Positions 14,759 to 27,178 of a stretch of DNA of 64,000 nucleotides are shown here, piece by piece. Origin of the DNA: Tomocerus qinae (Eukaryota > Arthropoda > Collembola > Entomobryomorpha > Tomoceridae); NCBI GenBank assembly GCA_020055645.1, contig CM034549.1, forward strand, positions 4,030,001 through 4,094,000, written 5' to 3'. The notes beneath the pieces were generated by a model. That model did no database searches and had not been told where the DNA came from. It was given only the letters and a program-made list of their open reading frames with translations. Within the stretch, counting starts at the first letter, position 1, and each line of letters opens with the position of its first letter. The translations under genes and the position numbers were made by a program.

Positions 14759-17700
14759 AGTAAGATTAATTCCTGCCCACCCTCGAATGAGACTTGGATT
14801 CTAACATTTTATTCATAGAGTGTCAGCATTTTCATCTGCGTATTTACTTTGTAGAAGAGAGACACCTCATCAGGTAAGTATGGAATTTTATATGAATAAA
14901 TAAAAATTCAGATACTCGGAAGAATTCCATTTTATTTCCAATGATAAAAACTTTTTAATTCTTGAGGACATTTCGTCACATTATACAATGATGTACCAAG
15001 TGGTAATTACTATATAGATATAATATTATATCATAACATTTATAAAACATGTACACGATTCACAATCCATGACGGTTGTGGCTACTAATGAGCCATTTCC
15101 CAATCATGGACGAATACTTAGATACATAATATTGGGGTTTGTAGAGATGTTTGTATTTACACAACATTTATTTGTACATTCAATTACATTCATATATCAT
15201 TTCATATAATACTAATAGAATCTTTCATAATCTCTTTTTACCATCATATTATATTGAACAATATTGAAAGATGGATGAAATCAAGTTGAGTAAGCGTATG
15301 AGTAGTGGATAGTGTTGTGTAGAGTAATATTATTATATAGATTGTACTAATTAAATAGTTTCTCATGATACTTTCTATAAGTTTTAAAAGTTCTTACACT
15401 AAAACCTGCATTCAAATAATATCATCATTTTTGAGTAAATGCATTTTACACTATACCATCAATTTGTGAAATATTTCTTACCATCCTAATTAAAACTTAG
15501 ATAAAATTTAAGCTCTCTAGCATAAGTGTACCGTTGTCGTTGTGTTTGTAGCTAAAATGAACAAAAGAAGCAAAATCTGTCATCTGAAGATGAACAAAAC
15601 TTTGCCTCCAATCATAAGGGTAATAGTTTCCTCTTAGATAAAAACTTTAAATGTAATAATTCTCCTACTCTAATAAACGTAATGGGTTTCCTGAACTGTA
15701 CTGTAATGCAAGTGAGAATCGAGTCAGATTTTGTCATGTCAATGTCAAGACAAAGTTGAATTGACAAATTGAACACGACACGAAATGACCATATTGAACT
15801 GAAAGTTGAACTGTGTTAATTGTGAGTTAACTGAACAACATTAATTAATTACAGAGAGCGGAACTTGAGCTGATTACATGTAAGTGATTGAGTGAGCAAC
15901 TTCTCTTCTACATTAACTTACCATATGAATAAAAATACTTACTTACATTGCATAAACATAATAAGCAAGGAGCAATAAAAATACATACATAGAGAGCGAC
16001 TGATAAATTATTACAGCAAATAAGTGCATTGAATTACTTTTAGGACACATTTATACTACTTCATGAAGAATGGAGACCTACACGGTAAGTCAACCAGACA
16101 TTCATTAGTAGAAAAATTAATTCACTCATTTCACAACAGTTCCAAATTTCGAAACTTAGAAATCAAATCACAAGATTTTTTTAAAATATATTAAGATAAT
16201 ACTAACACTTTAAATTTCACCGAGAATGAATTGAATATCCGAAATGTTATAATTTTTATTTTGATCATTGATTTCCCTATGTATAAAATAGAACTGAATT
16301 TGCATGTATTTATTTGCTTTGTGACATAAATGTATGGTGCTCAAAACTCTAAAATTAAATAGGTACTTAATTTTCAATAAATCTAGTAAGTATTATTGCA
16401 TTTGTACGTGGAGTGTGCATTTAGCTCTTACCTGTCTGTAATTGTATTATTATTATGTTTAATATTATGAACTGTTTGTATTTGTATTGTTTTGTAGCAT
16501 TGATGTTAGTTTGTTAATTTCAATGTGTGGGTTTATTGATACAAAAATACTTAAGACTACGTTAAAATTTAGCTGGCTTACAGTAAGCGTAAATTGGCTA
16601 TTATTATACATACAATTAGATGAATTGGATATATTTTTAACTATATTTTCCTTGAACATGAACTTTCTTTAAGCGTATTGGATGATCCTTTCTATAGTAT
16701 GTAGAAGAACACAACGGAGACATTGAACAAGGATTTTCATTATAAGGGTTTCGTGTTGCATATAGGTAAGTGCATATATCTGTTTTAAAACGTACACTGT
16801 GTGTACTGCATCTTATTGTGCTACAGGTGGATTAATAATAAAACTTAAACTTACAATCATAGAAATTATCAACTTAGCCTAAACTTACAATAACTAGCCT
16901 ACGTTTCATTACATTGTTTAAAAATTTTAAAAATACTTGTTTGAATACGGCACATGCTGACATTATACGTTCCTTCACATTGGCATGCTCATCCTTTACA
17001 TCCTACTTCGCGGCACAGTAAATGACACAAACAATTAAAAATCAATACATGACACATAATACGTAAAGTAAGTAAAAATACTGAAATAATATTTATATGG
17101 AATGAATCATTCTTGCTTAACCTATTGATAAAATAAAGAAAAGGTCCTACAGTTTAAAATTAATGTTTACTTCGATATGACAAAGCATATTGGCAAGTAC
17201 TTGGCATCAGAACTTAAGTTTCTGAGTTAAGATCTTAAATTACTGATATTTAGTTGTATATAGTGTACACTGGAAATAAAACCTCGTGCGATATACACGG
17301 TAATACTTCTTTTGTACTCTTATAAAGTAATTGTAAACAATAATATGGCTAATAATAAAGACTCTAAATAAAACGAAAGTTATACTAGATTGAATGAAGT
17401 AGTTCAAATCATTGGGCAGACATTCAGATGTATGAATTATTGAAACAAGGACGTTAGAAAGAATGGAGGTCGTATTCTATTACATCCTTCGTCTCAACAT
17501 CAAAAATAGAGATGACCACATAGTGTTATAGCTGTATATGTTTCCTCGAAGTTCAATTCACTCATTCATTCTCTAAGTTCATGTCGTGATTAGAAAAGGA
17601 CAGGAAAGGACATTTGAACTATTTATGAAATATTAAGAGAAGGAAAATGATCTTTGACTCGTCGGTCTGTTTGATTTGTAACTACAATGTTTGCGAATCA

Positions 17701-18364
17701 GCAGTATATACGGTTCTCCTACTAAAATACGATAATTTTAATAGAGTACGAAATCAATGACATCTTAAGCTCGTTAAGCTCAACGGCTCCTCAATCTAGT
17801 TAACAATATTTTCCATAATACGTACGTTAGTTACTGCTATATATTTAGAATTTAGTATAGGTATATCCCATGATAATATAAAAGTATATATATCTCTATC
17901 TTCTCTTCTTCCACTGCCAGCTCATTTAACCAGCCTGTCTTCCTTGAGGGAATAAATTTTGTGAATGAAAGAAAACTGTCGTTAGACTTGACTCGAGTCA
18001 AGATGATTACAAAGTATTACATGTAGTAACAGTGACAGAATGTAAAAGTAAATTAAAACATCCAAAGATATAACACAGCTTGAAACGTCATTACGACACA
18101 GAAACGACTAATGTCCACTTTACAACATTACATAAGATCAGAATTACATATTAAGTACATGTGATAACATTTACAACATTCTCAAAAAACAAACTTGCAC
18201 ATACCTATAATATAGGTACATACACAAAAGAAATTCTAGTAATTAATAAACAAATTAGCTAGTACTATACATACTTACAAACATACAACAGTGTATAGAA
18301 GAGGAGCACAATAGTATTACACGTTATATTGTTAATTATTCTTAATTTTAGTGTAAGACAAATA
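14759..18364. other. Intergenic region between two convergent genes
   Basis: AT-rich sequence between the 3' ends of the sphingomyelinase gene (plus) and the F-box gene (minus). I see only short chance reading frames, such as overlapping 60-odd codon frames on both strands near 16.5 kb. There are no splice-flanked coding pockets and no transposon ends. Part of the right side must be the 3' UTR of the F-box gene. Confidence 0.5.
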
Positions 18365-21300
18365 TTATTTTCTCGCTATACGTCTCAATCTTTTCTTGCT
18401 CTCCTCTTTCGCACTACCTTTGCCTTTACTATTCATGCTTGAATTTGGACCAGAATTATTATTATTATTAAACGGGGATTTTACTACTAGTGGCTCATCA
18501 TTCGATTCATTTCGAAAAGAATCACTATCAATGACTCGACAAGGTTTCCCAATGTGTTCACTCTCCTCACAGATAGAACAAAATCTAAATGAGCAATCTG
18601 GACACTCAAGTATTATGCTGTCGTTCAGATTTCCAGAGCTATTGATTGCATTTCCTGATAGTGCCAATGGGGAAGGCTGACTCACTCCAAATGTTGCTTT
18701 TGGAAAATTAACACTGCTAGGGGACTCGAATACTATGCTATTTTCCTTAGTGTAACGAAAAGCGGGCGATTGTATTAGAGAGCTTCTGTTTCTAGAAGTA
18801 TCACGAAGTACACTGTAACTAGATGTTTTCATCGACCTGCTAGCATCGCTTAAACTACTCTGTTGGGAATCAAGCATGGGATCAAGGCTCTGGTTTACAT
18901 TGCTAACATCATTAAGATCAGCAGGCACTCGGAACTCATTCACACTATTTATGTTTGGAATAATATCATAAACGCTGTTGCTATTATGGCCGTCGGAAGT
19001 AGAATGAGCTTGTACATTTAAAGATAAACTGTTTTTCAGATTATTACAAACAGCTTGCTTGAGAAGACAGTCAGACGAGCCAAGCTGCATGCCTTCTGAT
19101 CGAGTTAACATCAATGGACTCGGACTCTCTTCAACTGATTTTTTGACTGGTTCTGGAGTGAAAATTGTACTAAGGTGCGATTCACTAAAATCGTCATCTG
19201 AGTTGATGTAACTCATAGAAAACCCGGAGTCAGATAAATTCTGTGATAAAGCTTGTGGCTGTGAATCATTGCCAATTGAATCGCTGGTGCTATCGTTATG
19301 GGTTTTCGGAGTAATTGTACGATTGTTATTATTAAAGTTAGTAGTGATAGCAGTTGATGGACTGTTGAATAAAATACTTTCAGTTGAGCAACTAAAGTTG
19401 AAGTTAAAATTACTAACATTACAGCGTAAAGAACCTGAATTGTTATTAATCATACTGATCGGTAGATCGATACCCGTATTAGACGATGATAAAATAGCCG
19501 GAGAGGAATTTGCCTTTTTCATCGATTCTTCTTTTAGTGTAATTTTGCCCCTTGACGCTACTTCAGGTGTAGAATGTGAAATGATGAGACGCTTCGCCAT
19601 TATTTCACTTAGAGAACAGATTTCAACTTGAGTGCTGGGGAAAGATGCAGGCGAACTTTTAACAAGTGAGCGCTGCTTCTTTCGCTCTCTGGTAGGTTTC
19701 ATGTTATTGTCTTCGATACTACTCATCCGTGCCGTGAGCCTGCACTTCGCAATAGAAATACCTGTTTCATTATTACTGACTTCTTCTTTCTTGGATGCCA
19801 CGGGGGATGCAACCGGTCCATAACATTTTTTGCATCGGAATAGCCTCTGTCCTTCCTTCAGATTTCTTTCGGCCTGCTGCCACTAACAATCAAGTACAAA
19901 ATTGTATAAAATTCGCCACTATTTAAAAATATTTCATTAGTGTAGCGTGTACTTCGTACATACCAAACTTAGGCGTCAACATTTCCTATACTCAACAATA
20001 AATCTCTCATTTCATTCACTAATTCATTACATAACTATTGCTACTTAATTCTCACCTCTTCATAACGCTGGCCTGCACTGAAACGAGAAGTTGGAGTTGA
20101 TGAATTGATCGGACTAAATCCATTGCTTCTATTTGCATTTGATGAATTACTAGTATTAGTAAAGGAGAGTGACATTTGGTTACCACAGTCATTAAGAACC
20201 CGGCGACTTCCTGGTTTTCCGTTGCTATTATTCGAGACATCGCAAATTCTATCGCGTCTTGCTTTGTTGACATCCGTCTGCACCAAATCCTGAAACAAAC
20301 AATCAAAAGATACCTCACAATAAAATAAACAATCAAAAACAAATATATTTGTGCTGAAAAAGCCCCTTCACATAATATAAGGTACTTTGGCGGGACTTCA
20401 TACATTTACATTAATATAAAGACTGAGACAGGGAGCCAGAGCTGTATAATTCTTCTCATTTTGTTTGTGCTGATGTTAGCTATTCCTTCTCAGAACTACT
20501 CAGAAGTTCCAAGCTAACATGAACAACGAACAATGCAAACAGGAGAGAAAGGCAAACCGACTCGACAAGACAACTTACGATACGATGGCAGATGGTAACC
20601 GGCAAAGATTCATCACATCATCTACTTACAACATTATATGCATATCTATACATTATCTGCATCTACCTACCTTCAAATGAAAAATAGCAAGGCCAAAAAA
20701 ATCAACTGTTGTCTCAAGCTTAATTCAAACTACAGGAAAGAAATCAGACACAGTGACCGTTGAGGTTTAATTTAAGTAGTGCTTTGGTTAGCAAGATGGT
20801 AAGTCTTAGTGTAAAAATCCGGCACGTTCTATTAACACAACAACAACTGGAGACAATTCTATTGGTATAAAAGTTAGCACTTTTATAGAGCAGAAAACAA
20901 GTAGCTAGCCAAGTTACCGAGTCCGAATAGGGTCAACTTTCTGTGTACCATTACAGCATAATTTAAGTCTCTATTGCATACTACAGCTCTTTTAGCAAAG
21001 TAGTTCTACTATTGGTAACGATAAGCGAAGCCAAGTAAGTTGGGCTAATCATCTTTTCTGCTCTCTCTTTTCTTGATCTCGTTTGCAGTTTGCACGTACC
21101 ACCTTGTCTTTCCGTTCTGAGTACGTGTTCGCATTTCGCATGGATATAATTTTTCTAAAGTCCACTCCAGCAACCTTTAGAACATTATGCAAATAAATGA
21201 TGGTCATACCTATCTTAGTTTAGCCGTACGTTATCTATGCTACGAATTCTTAATCTTAATTCAGCATTTTTATATTTGATTGAGCAAGTACATTAATGGA

Positions 21301-23628
21301 GAGAAGTGGAAGAAAGACAGGCATAAACGAATGTAGTATTATAATTTAATGTGTAACATATGTGGTTCTCAAATCACAGTCAGTCCCATGTTTTTGCAAC
21401 TGCACATTGACATTCCATGTATTTAAACCAACACCAGTTGGCTGTATTGAGATGTCTCAAAGACATATGGCTAAATAAATGCAAATACATTAAAACCTTA
21501 TCTTCATCTGCGAAGTACAGAGACTGCACTAAAGTCTTGGTGTTAATATCGATTTGATTTATAATAAAAATTGTCTGTGAAAGACGAAACAAAATGACTA
21601 TCATTGTCCTTCTACTTCTACCCTATGGCTCCAGTCAGATTGACTTTTATGTACTGCTCTAATATTTACGCTATCGTTGCGAGTGGCCGGGTCATTAAGA
21701 TGACACCCATCCTACCAATTCATCTCTATGTAAACTAGCAGCAAGTGCAAAATACTGTAGAACATCTCTTTCCCATTTCATACATCTCTGACTTAACTCA
21801 TCTAAAAATAAGTTGCAACGGTCACTCTCTGCCTGCCTGCACTAAACTTAATCCTTGTATTAATATTAGGATTCACATGCGCATAAAAATCTCTTATGTA
21901 AATATTGAAAATCTCAATGCGACTGCATTACTGTACTCAGGAGACCTGGACATCATGTCGCCACTAAGAGCAAACAAATTCATAATAACTGCTTAGGTCG
22001 ACTCAAATGCTACATCTCTAACTAGCTATACACCAACACTATGTAATTTGTAAGTTTAGTTAAGATAAGTTAGAATAAACAAACGTCAATATGTAAGTAA
22101 AGTACAATACTAACACTGCCTACCTAAATCATACATCGATTTACTCAACTGCTGATTACGACATGTGCATGGTAACTCACCACAGTATAAATAAGGCAAA
22201 TTGTAGATAAAAGGTTCGACTGGACACTAGGGTTGCATTTTAAGATGCATATACATTTGCTACACACATACCATTATATTGCAATGATTGTGTAATATCC
22301 AACAAGTCGCATAATCGCATCCGTTGACTTACGTTACGAATAACCAGTTCGGTATAAGCAAACAGTTACAAGTAGTTTCGTATAAAAATACTCCAGTATC
22401 AGCAACTAACAAATACTTAGTACAGATAATAAAACAAGGTACCCACACAGATATTTTCATGAAACTATTTTGTGATTCCTTAAAATGTTTAACGTACGAA
22501 ATTGCCTCTACAGTGTGTATGATGTGTACTTGCTAAATGTGCTTTGAAAATCTAAGCCACTGATATCACTCGTGTACTTTTCATCTTCAAATAATTTGTT
22601 TGTATTTAGAATGTGACAAGTAAGATATCAAAGAAAATCCACCAAGTGGAGTAAATGAAATTGAGTGCACTGCACACGCACACTGGAATTATGGAGGAGG
22701 GAAATGCGAGATAGAAAATTGAGCCCATTGTTACTGCATTGTCAATACGTGCTTAACAGTCAATGATAGTGTAAAAGTACATAAAAAGTTTTAAACTATC
22801 AAATGAACAATGTTTGTTCAGCATATAGACACAGTCAACTCTACCGCGCAATGGTTTACCACATTGAATGAAGAGAAAACTAAACAATGAACAATAATGC
22901 ATCGAATGTAAGTAAATGGGATAAATATACATGCATTAAATTCCCATGGATTTTCATGACTCGCAACTTACATTACTTCACCCACACTCTGCAAAATTTA
23001 TAAAAGCAACAAAAAAGTATTTGAACAACGAGTGCAAAGTTCTCCCTACCTGATTTCCTTTGATGATGTTTTCTTTATTCTGGCGAATCTTCTCAACGAA
23101 CTCCTCACGACGTCGGTTGACGCTTGGTCGCTTTTGTACAGCATTTCTCCACGAACGCGAAACCTGGTAAACACGACGAATATCTTCATCAGTCAATTTA
23201 GAAAATATCTTATCGAGCACGACATCGGGCATGAAGCAAACGTCCAAACTTCTTAGTTTGAGATATCCGTCCAGTAATTTCAAGGAGTCTGCTGCAGCGG
23301 GAGTACTTGTCAATGTTGGTGATGACAATGTTTCCATTCCAGGAGAATGTACTGATGGACTTGGATAAAAACTTCCGCGATCTCCACTGCCACTCATGAC
23401 CATGCTTTTATTACTATAACTATTGTTATTATTATTAAAGTTCAAAATGTTCGCACTGCTCTGACTTGTTTTCGGAGACACCAACGAATTATAATACTTG
23501 TAAATATTCTGAGCTCTTCCAAAAGAATTGTTACTCTTTTGTTTTGTTGCTACTGCTAATGAAGAATCGTTACTGTTATTCTTGTTTTTCGACGAGGTTA
23601 GAAATCTTGACAAGCAGTTCATTTTCAT
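18365..23628 (-). CDS. F-box APC/C inhibitor, Emi1/Rca1 family
   Basis: Emi1/Rca1 proteins block the anaphase-promoting complex as pseudosubstrates and let cyclins accumulate. Exons: 23628-23050, 20289-20056 and 19882-18365, all phase 0, giving 776 residues. The ATG at 23628-23626 is preceded by an in-frame TAA. An F-box lies at about 132-170 (MPDVVLDKIFSKLTDEDI). A KEN motif follows at 185-187, and a full D-box RRVLNDCGN (R-x2-L-x4-N) at 222-230. A zinc-binding region begins LFRCKKCYGP (Cys288, Cys291) and finishes ECPDCSFRFCSICEESEH with KPC (Cys698-719). The two halves are separated by about 400 Ser/Asn-rich residues containing DSGFS (489), a degron-like motif. The C terminus KKRLRRIARK resembles the Emi1 RL tail. 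Family placement rests on the order F-box, D-box, zinc-binding region, tail. Whether it is closer to Emi1 or Emi2 cannot be settled here. Confidence 0.88.
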
Positions 23629-23789
23629 TGGAAATCCCAATTCTTAAATAATTGATCGGCCGAGTTGAAATGTTGAAAAATGTAGTGAATTTTGATTTTT
23701 TTTCTTGAAGAGCAATGTGCAGTAATTCTGTCCGTCTCGTAGAGTCGAGTTAGTAGAAAGAATCTTGTAAATGAAGTAAAGTTAGTTAC

Positions 23790-23810
23790 CTTCGATGTTG
23801 ACGACTGGCC
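23790..23810 (-). other. Possible 21-nt microexon or 5' UTR exon of the F-box gene
   Basis: On the minus strand a good acceptor (TTTGTCATTTGCAG) is followed after only 21 bases by a donor (GTAACT). It lies about 160 bases upstream of the F-box start codon. It would be non-coding leader in the model used here, because an in-frame stop precedes the ATG. Chance occurrence is possible. Confidence 0.25.
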
Positions 23811-23849
23811 CTGCAAATGACAAATAAAATCACACCACATGAAACGTCA

Positions 23850-25318
23850 AGAAATAACCTTAAAGTCCCAAGTCCCCACTTTGCTTTTGCATCATGCTTA
23901 TAGTATTATTATGTTATTACGATATTATGTGTTGCATGATATTATTTATGTACCCTTAAGTCAGAATTGAGTACCTGGCTCTGGCTTGGAATGGCAAGAT
24001 AAGTAAAGTACTATGTAAGGGTATAGAGGGGCAAAGGCTAAAAATGAGTCAAGTCGACCTTTACAGGAATAATTTGCATTTTCTGTGAAACCCTTAATTC
24101 TTATCTATTGAATTCTGTAAACTTTTAGAAACAGAGCTACAAAAGGGCCAATGTGTTCTAAAAGTTCTATCATACATTACCAATGTTGAGATTTTTTCAT
24201 GACGTGACTTAGGATAGGATCATTCCACCACCAAAAGTGTCCTGTCGTGTGAACATTACGTACCCACACCATCAAACAATCAACAAACATATGAGACGAT
24301 GGTTTCCCTCGCTAACTTATCGTAGTAAACTATGATGCATCCTCATGCCAGACCACAATGAAACAATAATACAAAGCAGAGCATATGCACCTCAGACAGA
24401 CAGACATACCTGCACTTCTGAATCCCTCCGTTTTCATATTCTCATGCGTGTGTCTATGCTCACTGCAAACAGAATAGCGTGCTTAGGGAGGGAGGGCCTT
24501 CTTAAGTCTCCCTATACTTATGGCCCTATGCTAGTATGAAATGTGTATAGCATTTCCAGCAAAGGGCTCGTGTTGAACACAGGATTCTTAGCCTTTTCTA
24601 CTCCAGTTTCATGCTTAAGGCTTTCAGGTATTTATGTATCACTCTACTCCAAATTCCCACACACATACCAAACACATCCAAGATATGCTTAGGTATGTGT
24701 ATGTACACAAAACGAAGTCAAAGAAACGATCATAACATAATAGTATCGAGCTAAGCACCTGCTTCTATAAATGCTTGGCTTGTGTAGCTATATCAGTACA
24801 GTACAGTCAGCCAACTACTGAGATATCTAGTTAAGTGACATGCGAGTTGCCTTACTGCTGTCCATTGTTCGTTCATTCAGAAACAAAGTCGAGCGAGCGA
24901 CTTGCAGTATCAAGGGAGGGCAAGAGGAAATACAAAAACCTGGTTTTGCCAGTCCTTGTTCTTAGCTCTTTAGTAAATCTAGAATAGAAAAATGTCTCAT
25001 CGGATAGAAAATGATTTAACAGTAGGCAAGAAACATTGCTTAGCTAAACTTCCCTTGTGATGGACGAATGTATCATGTATCATACAACTTAACTGATTAC
25101 TGAATATTTTGAACTTTATATGTATTTATTATGAATGTATAAATTAATTATTCATTTAAATTATTATTATTATTGAAGCTGGTAGATGAAGAAGTCATAT
25201 TAGAATTGAGTTGTAGTGCCTATACCAATGCCAAAAAATGTTTAAGTTTAAGCTTCAATTCTTGTAAAAGTTTGTTACTAATTTACTAATTTATAGACGA
25301 AAAGGCATTCTAAGTGAT
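23850..25318. other. Intergenic region upstream of the F-box gene
   Basis: This should hold the promoter and leader of the F-box gene at its left end. I found no convincing TATA box and no coding exon. The open frame near 24.35-24.54 kb has no family resemblance and no splice context. Confidence 0.4.
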
Positions 25319-25326
25319 ATCCTGAG

Positions 25327-25623
25327 CATATATATAGAAACTATAATACTATATTAAACATTGAGAAAACTACAATAAAAATCATATGACATGGCTAGTC
25401 CCAAACCGCAAAAAAATTAAATGCTTCCATATGAAGATGGGGTTTTAGTCACCGGTTTTAGTCACTGTATGTAAATAAATTGCACTTCATTTTAAAAGAT
25501 TGCGGAGGAGACCTCGCTCAATGACTCCCTCCAATCACAAGAATGAAAATTTTTTAACATTGAAGGTATAGACAATGCGTCATATAGAAATATCCTTATA
25601 GTATTATAGTTTCTATATATATG
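25327..25623. mobile_element. 297-bp MITE with 8-bp target duplication
   Basis: The ends are inverted repeats of about 27 bp, starting CATATATATAGAAACTATAA. The element is flanked on both sides by the same 8 bases, ATCCTGAG (25319-25326 and 25624-25631). It has no coding capacity. An 8-bp duplication is typical of hAT and P-like transposons, but these termini are not a hAT signature I recognise, so the superfamily stays open. Confidence 0.8.
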
Positions 25624-25631
25624 ATCCTGAG

Positions 25632-27172
25632 TTGGAGTGAACCACTCAGCTTAAATGCAAAACTGAGAAGTAAACAATGAGCCCGTTTTCTTCTGTCTTT
25701 GCCGTTGGCGCCTTCAAAATTATAAATGAAAGTGTACTTACAAGGAATTCTATTCCTCTATCGTTCTATACTTGCTAGTTACTATTCAAGGGTACAATAA
25801 ACTACTTATTTCCAATTTCACAGAAAACATAAGCGCTAAATAAATTACTTGTTCCTCCAATTTACTTGGTCCCACTGCATTACTACATAGATATAAGACA
25901 AAATTGGGGTATCTCTATATAATCTATAATAAAAGCCTACCTAACATACAAAAGGACAAACTACATGGAACATAATATCTATCTATGCATTAGCATACAC
26001 AGAGGTAAATAAGAGCTATGTTAATGTAGAAAGAATTATTAAAATACAGAACGGTCAACCACTGTCGGTCTCACAAGATATAAAGATATAACCTACAAAG
26101 GCATGACAATGACAGAATGAGTAACATTTTAAGGCGGAACATATAATCAAAAGGTATAATGAGACAAATAGGCAAAATAAATGAGCACGTACATTTGTAC
26201 ATAAGAAGGAACAGATTCAATTTTAAGAAGGGCTAAGTGTTAAGTTGAAAAACTAAAATAAGTTGTGTACCTAACCATATTGCACTATAATCTAAGTAAA
26301 TCTGCGCTGCGGGGGAGTACCATCATGCTAGGCTAGGTCACATAGAAGGTAGCAGTAAAGTATTTATTTCTCAAATTTTTAACATTAATAAGATACTGGC
26401 CAATGACATACTGTGTGCGTATGGGGCTGTGATAAGACTCTCATTATGAAACTAATATTACAATAAAAACCAAAACTAAAAAAATTCGTGTGAACTAAGC
26501 TACAGACTATTATTAATATTGAGCCAAATTGCAATAAGTGATTATATTTGCCATTATAGTCAGAGTTGTGTCATGATTTATCGTTCCTTCGAACGCTATT
26601 GGTAGTTTAGTCGTTTAAATGCAGTGTTAGTGTTAGTATACTTATAGTTAGGATAGATAGGATAATAAATGATAATTTAATCTGAAAGAAACTTATTAAC
26701 TGAAATAAAGTGACTAAAGATTAGAAAAATCTAAATCTACATCTCATGGAAATGAAACATTCCTAAGACATTGTCCCATTGTCTAAACATACTACAAGTA
26801 AACCCTTTGTGAACAACAATTTTCTTCCTTCACTTAAGCAAAGCCTCACTAGGCATTGTTGGAAATTCGTCAGTTTCAATCAGTAACCGTCGTACTGCAT
26901 TATCATCACAAATGTATCATTTAGAAAACTTCATTCATTCAAAATATCATCGAGACAACTTGCTGACTAATATGGTTACTTAATGTTCTCCTTAGGTATA
27001 CTTCACATTAAATAAATTCAATGTATGAAACAATGAATGAAGTCTGTCCTCGTCTACACAGAAAAAGTTGGAACTCAAAAATGCTAACACATTGAACAGA
27101 TCTCAAGTAATAAAATAAATTGTCTGTACATGTTATGCAAACCACACAGCCACATACATACACCAATATGCA
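25632..27172. other. Intergenic AT-rich DNA between two transposons
   Basis: No exon, RNA gene or repeat boundary was recognised in this stretch. Confidence 0.4.
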
Positions 27173-27178
27173 ATGCAT

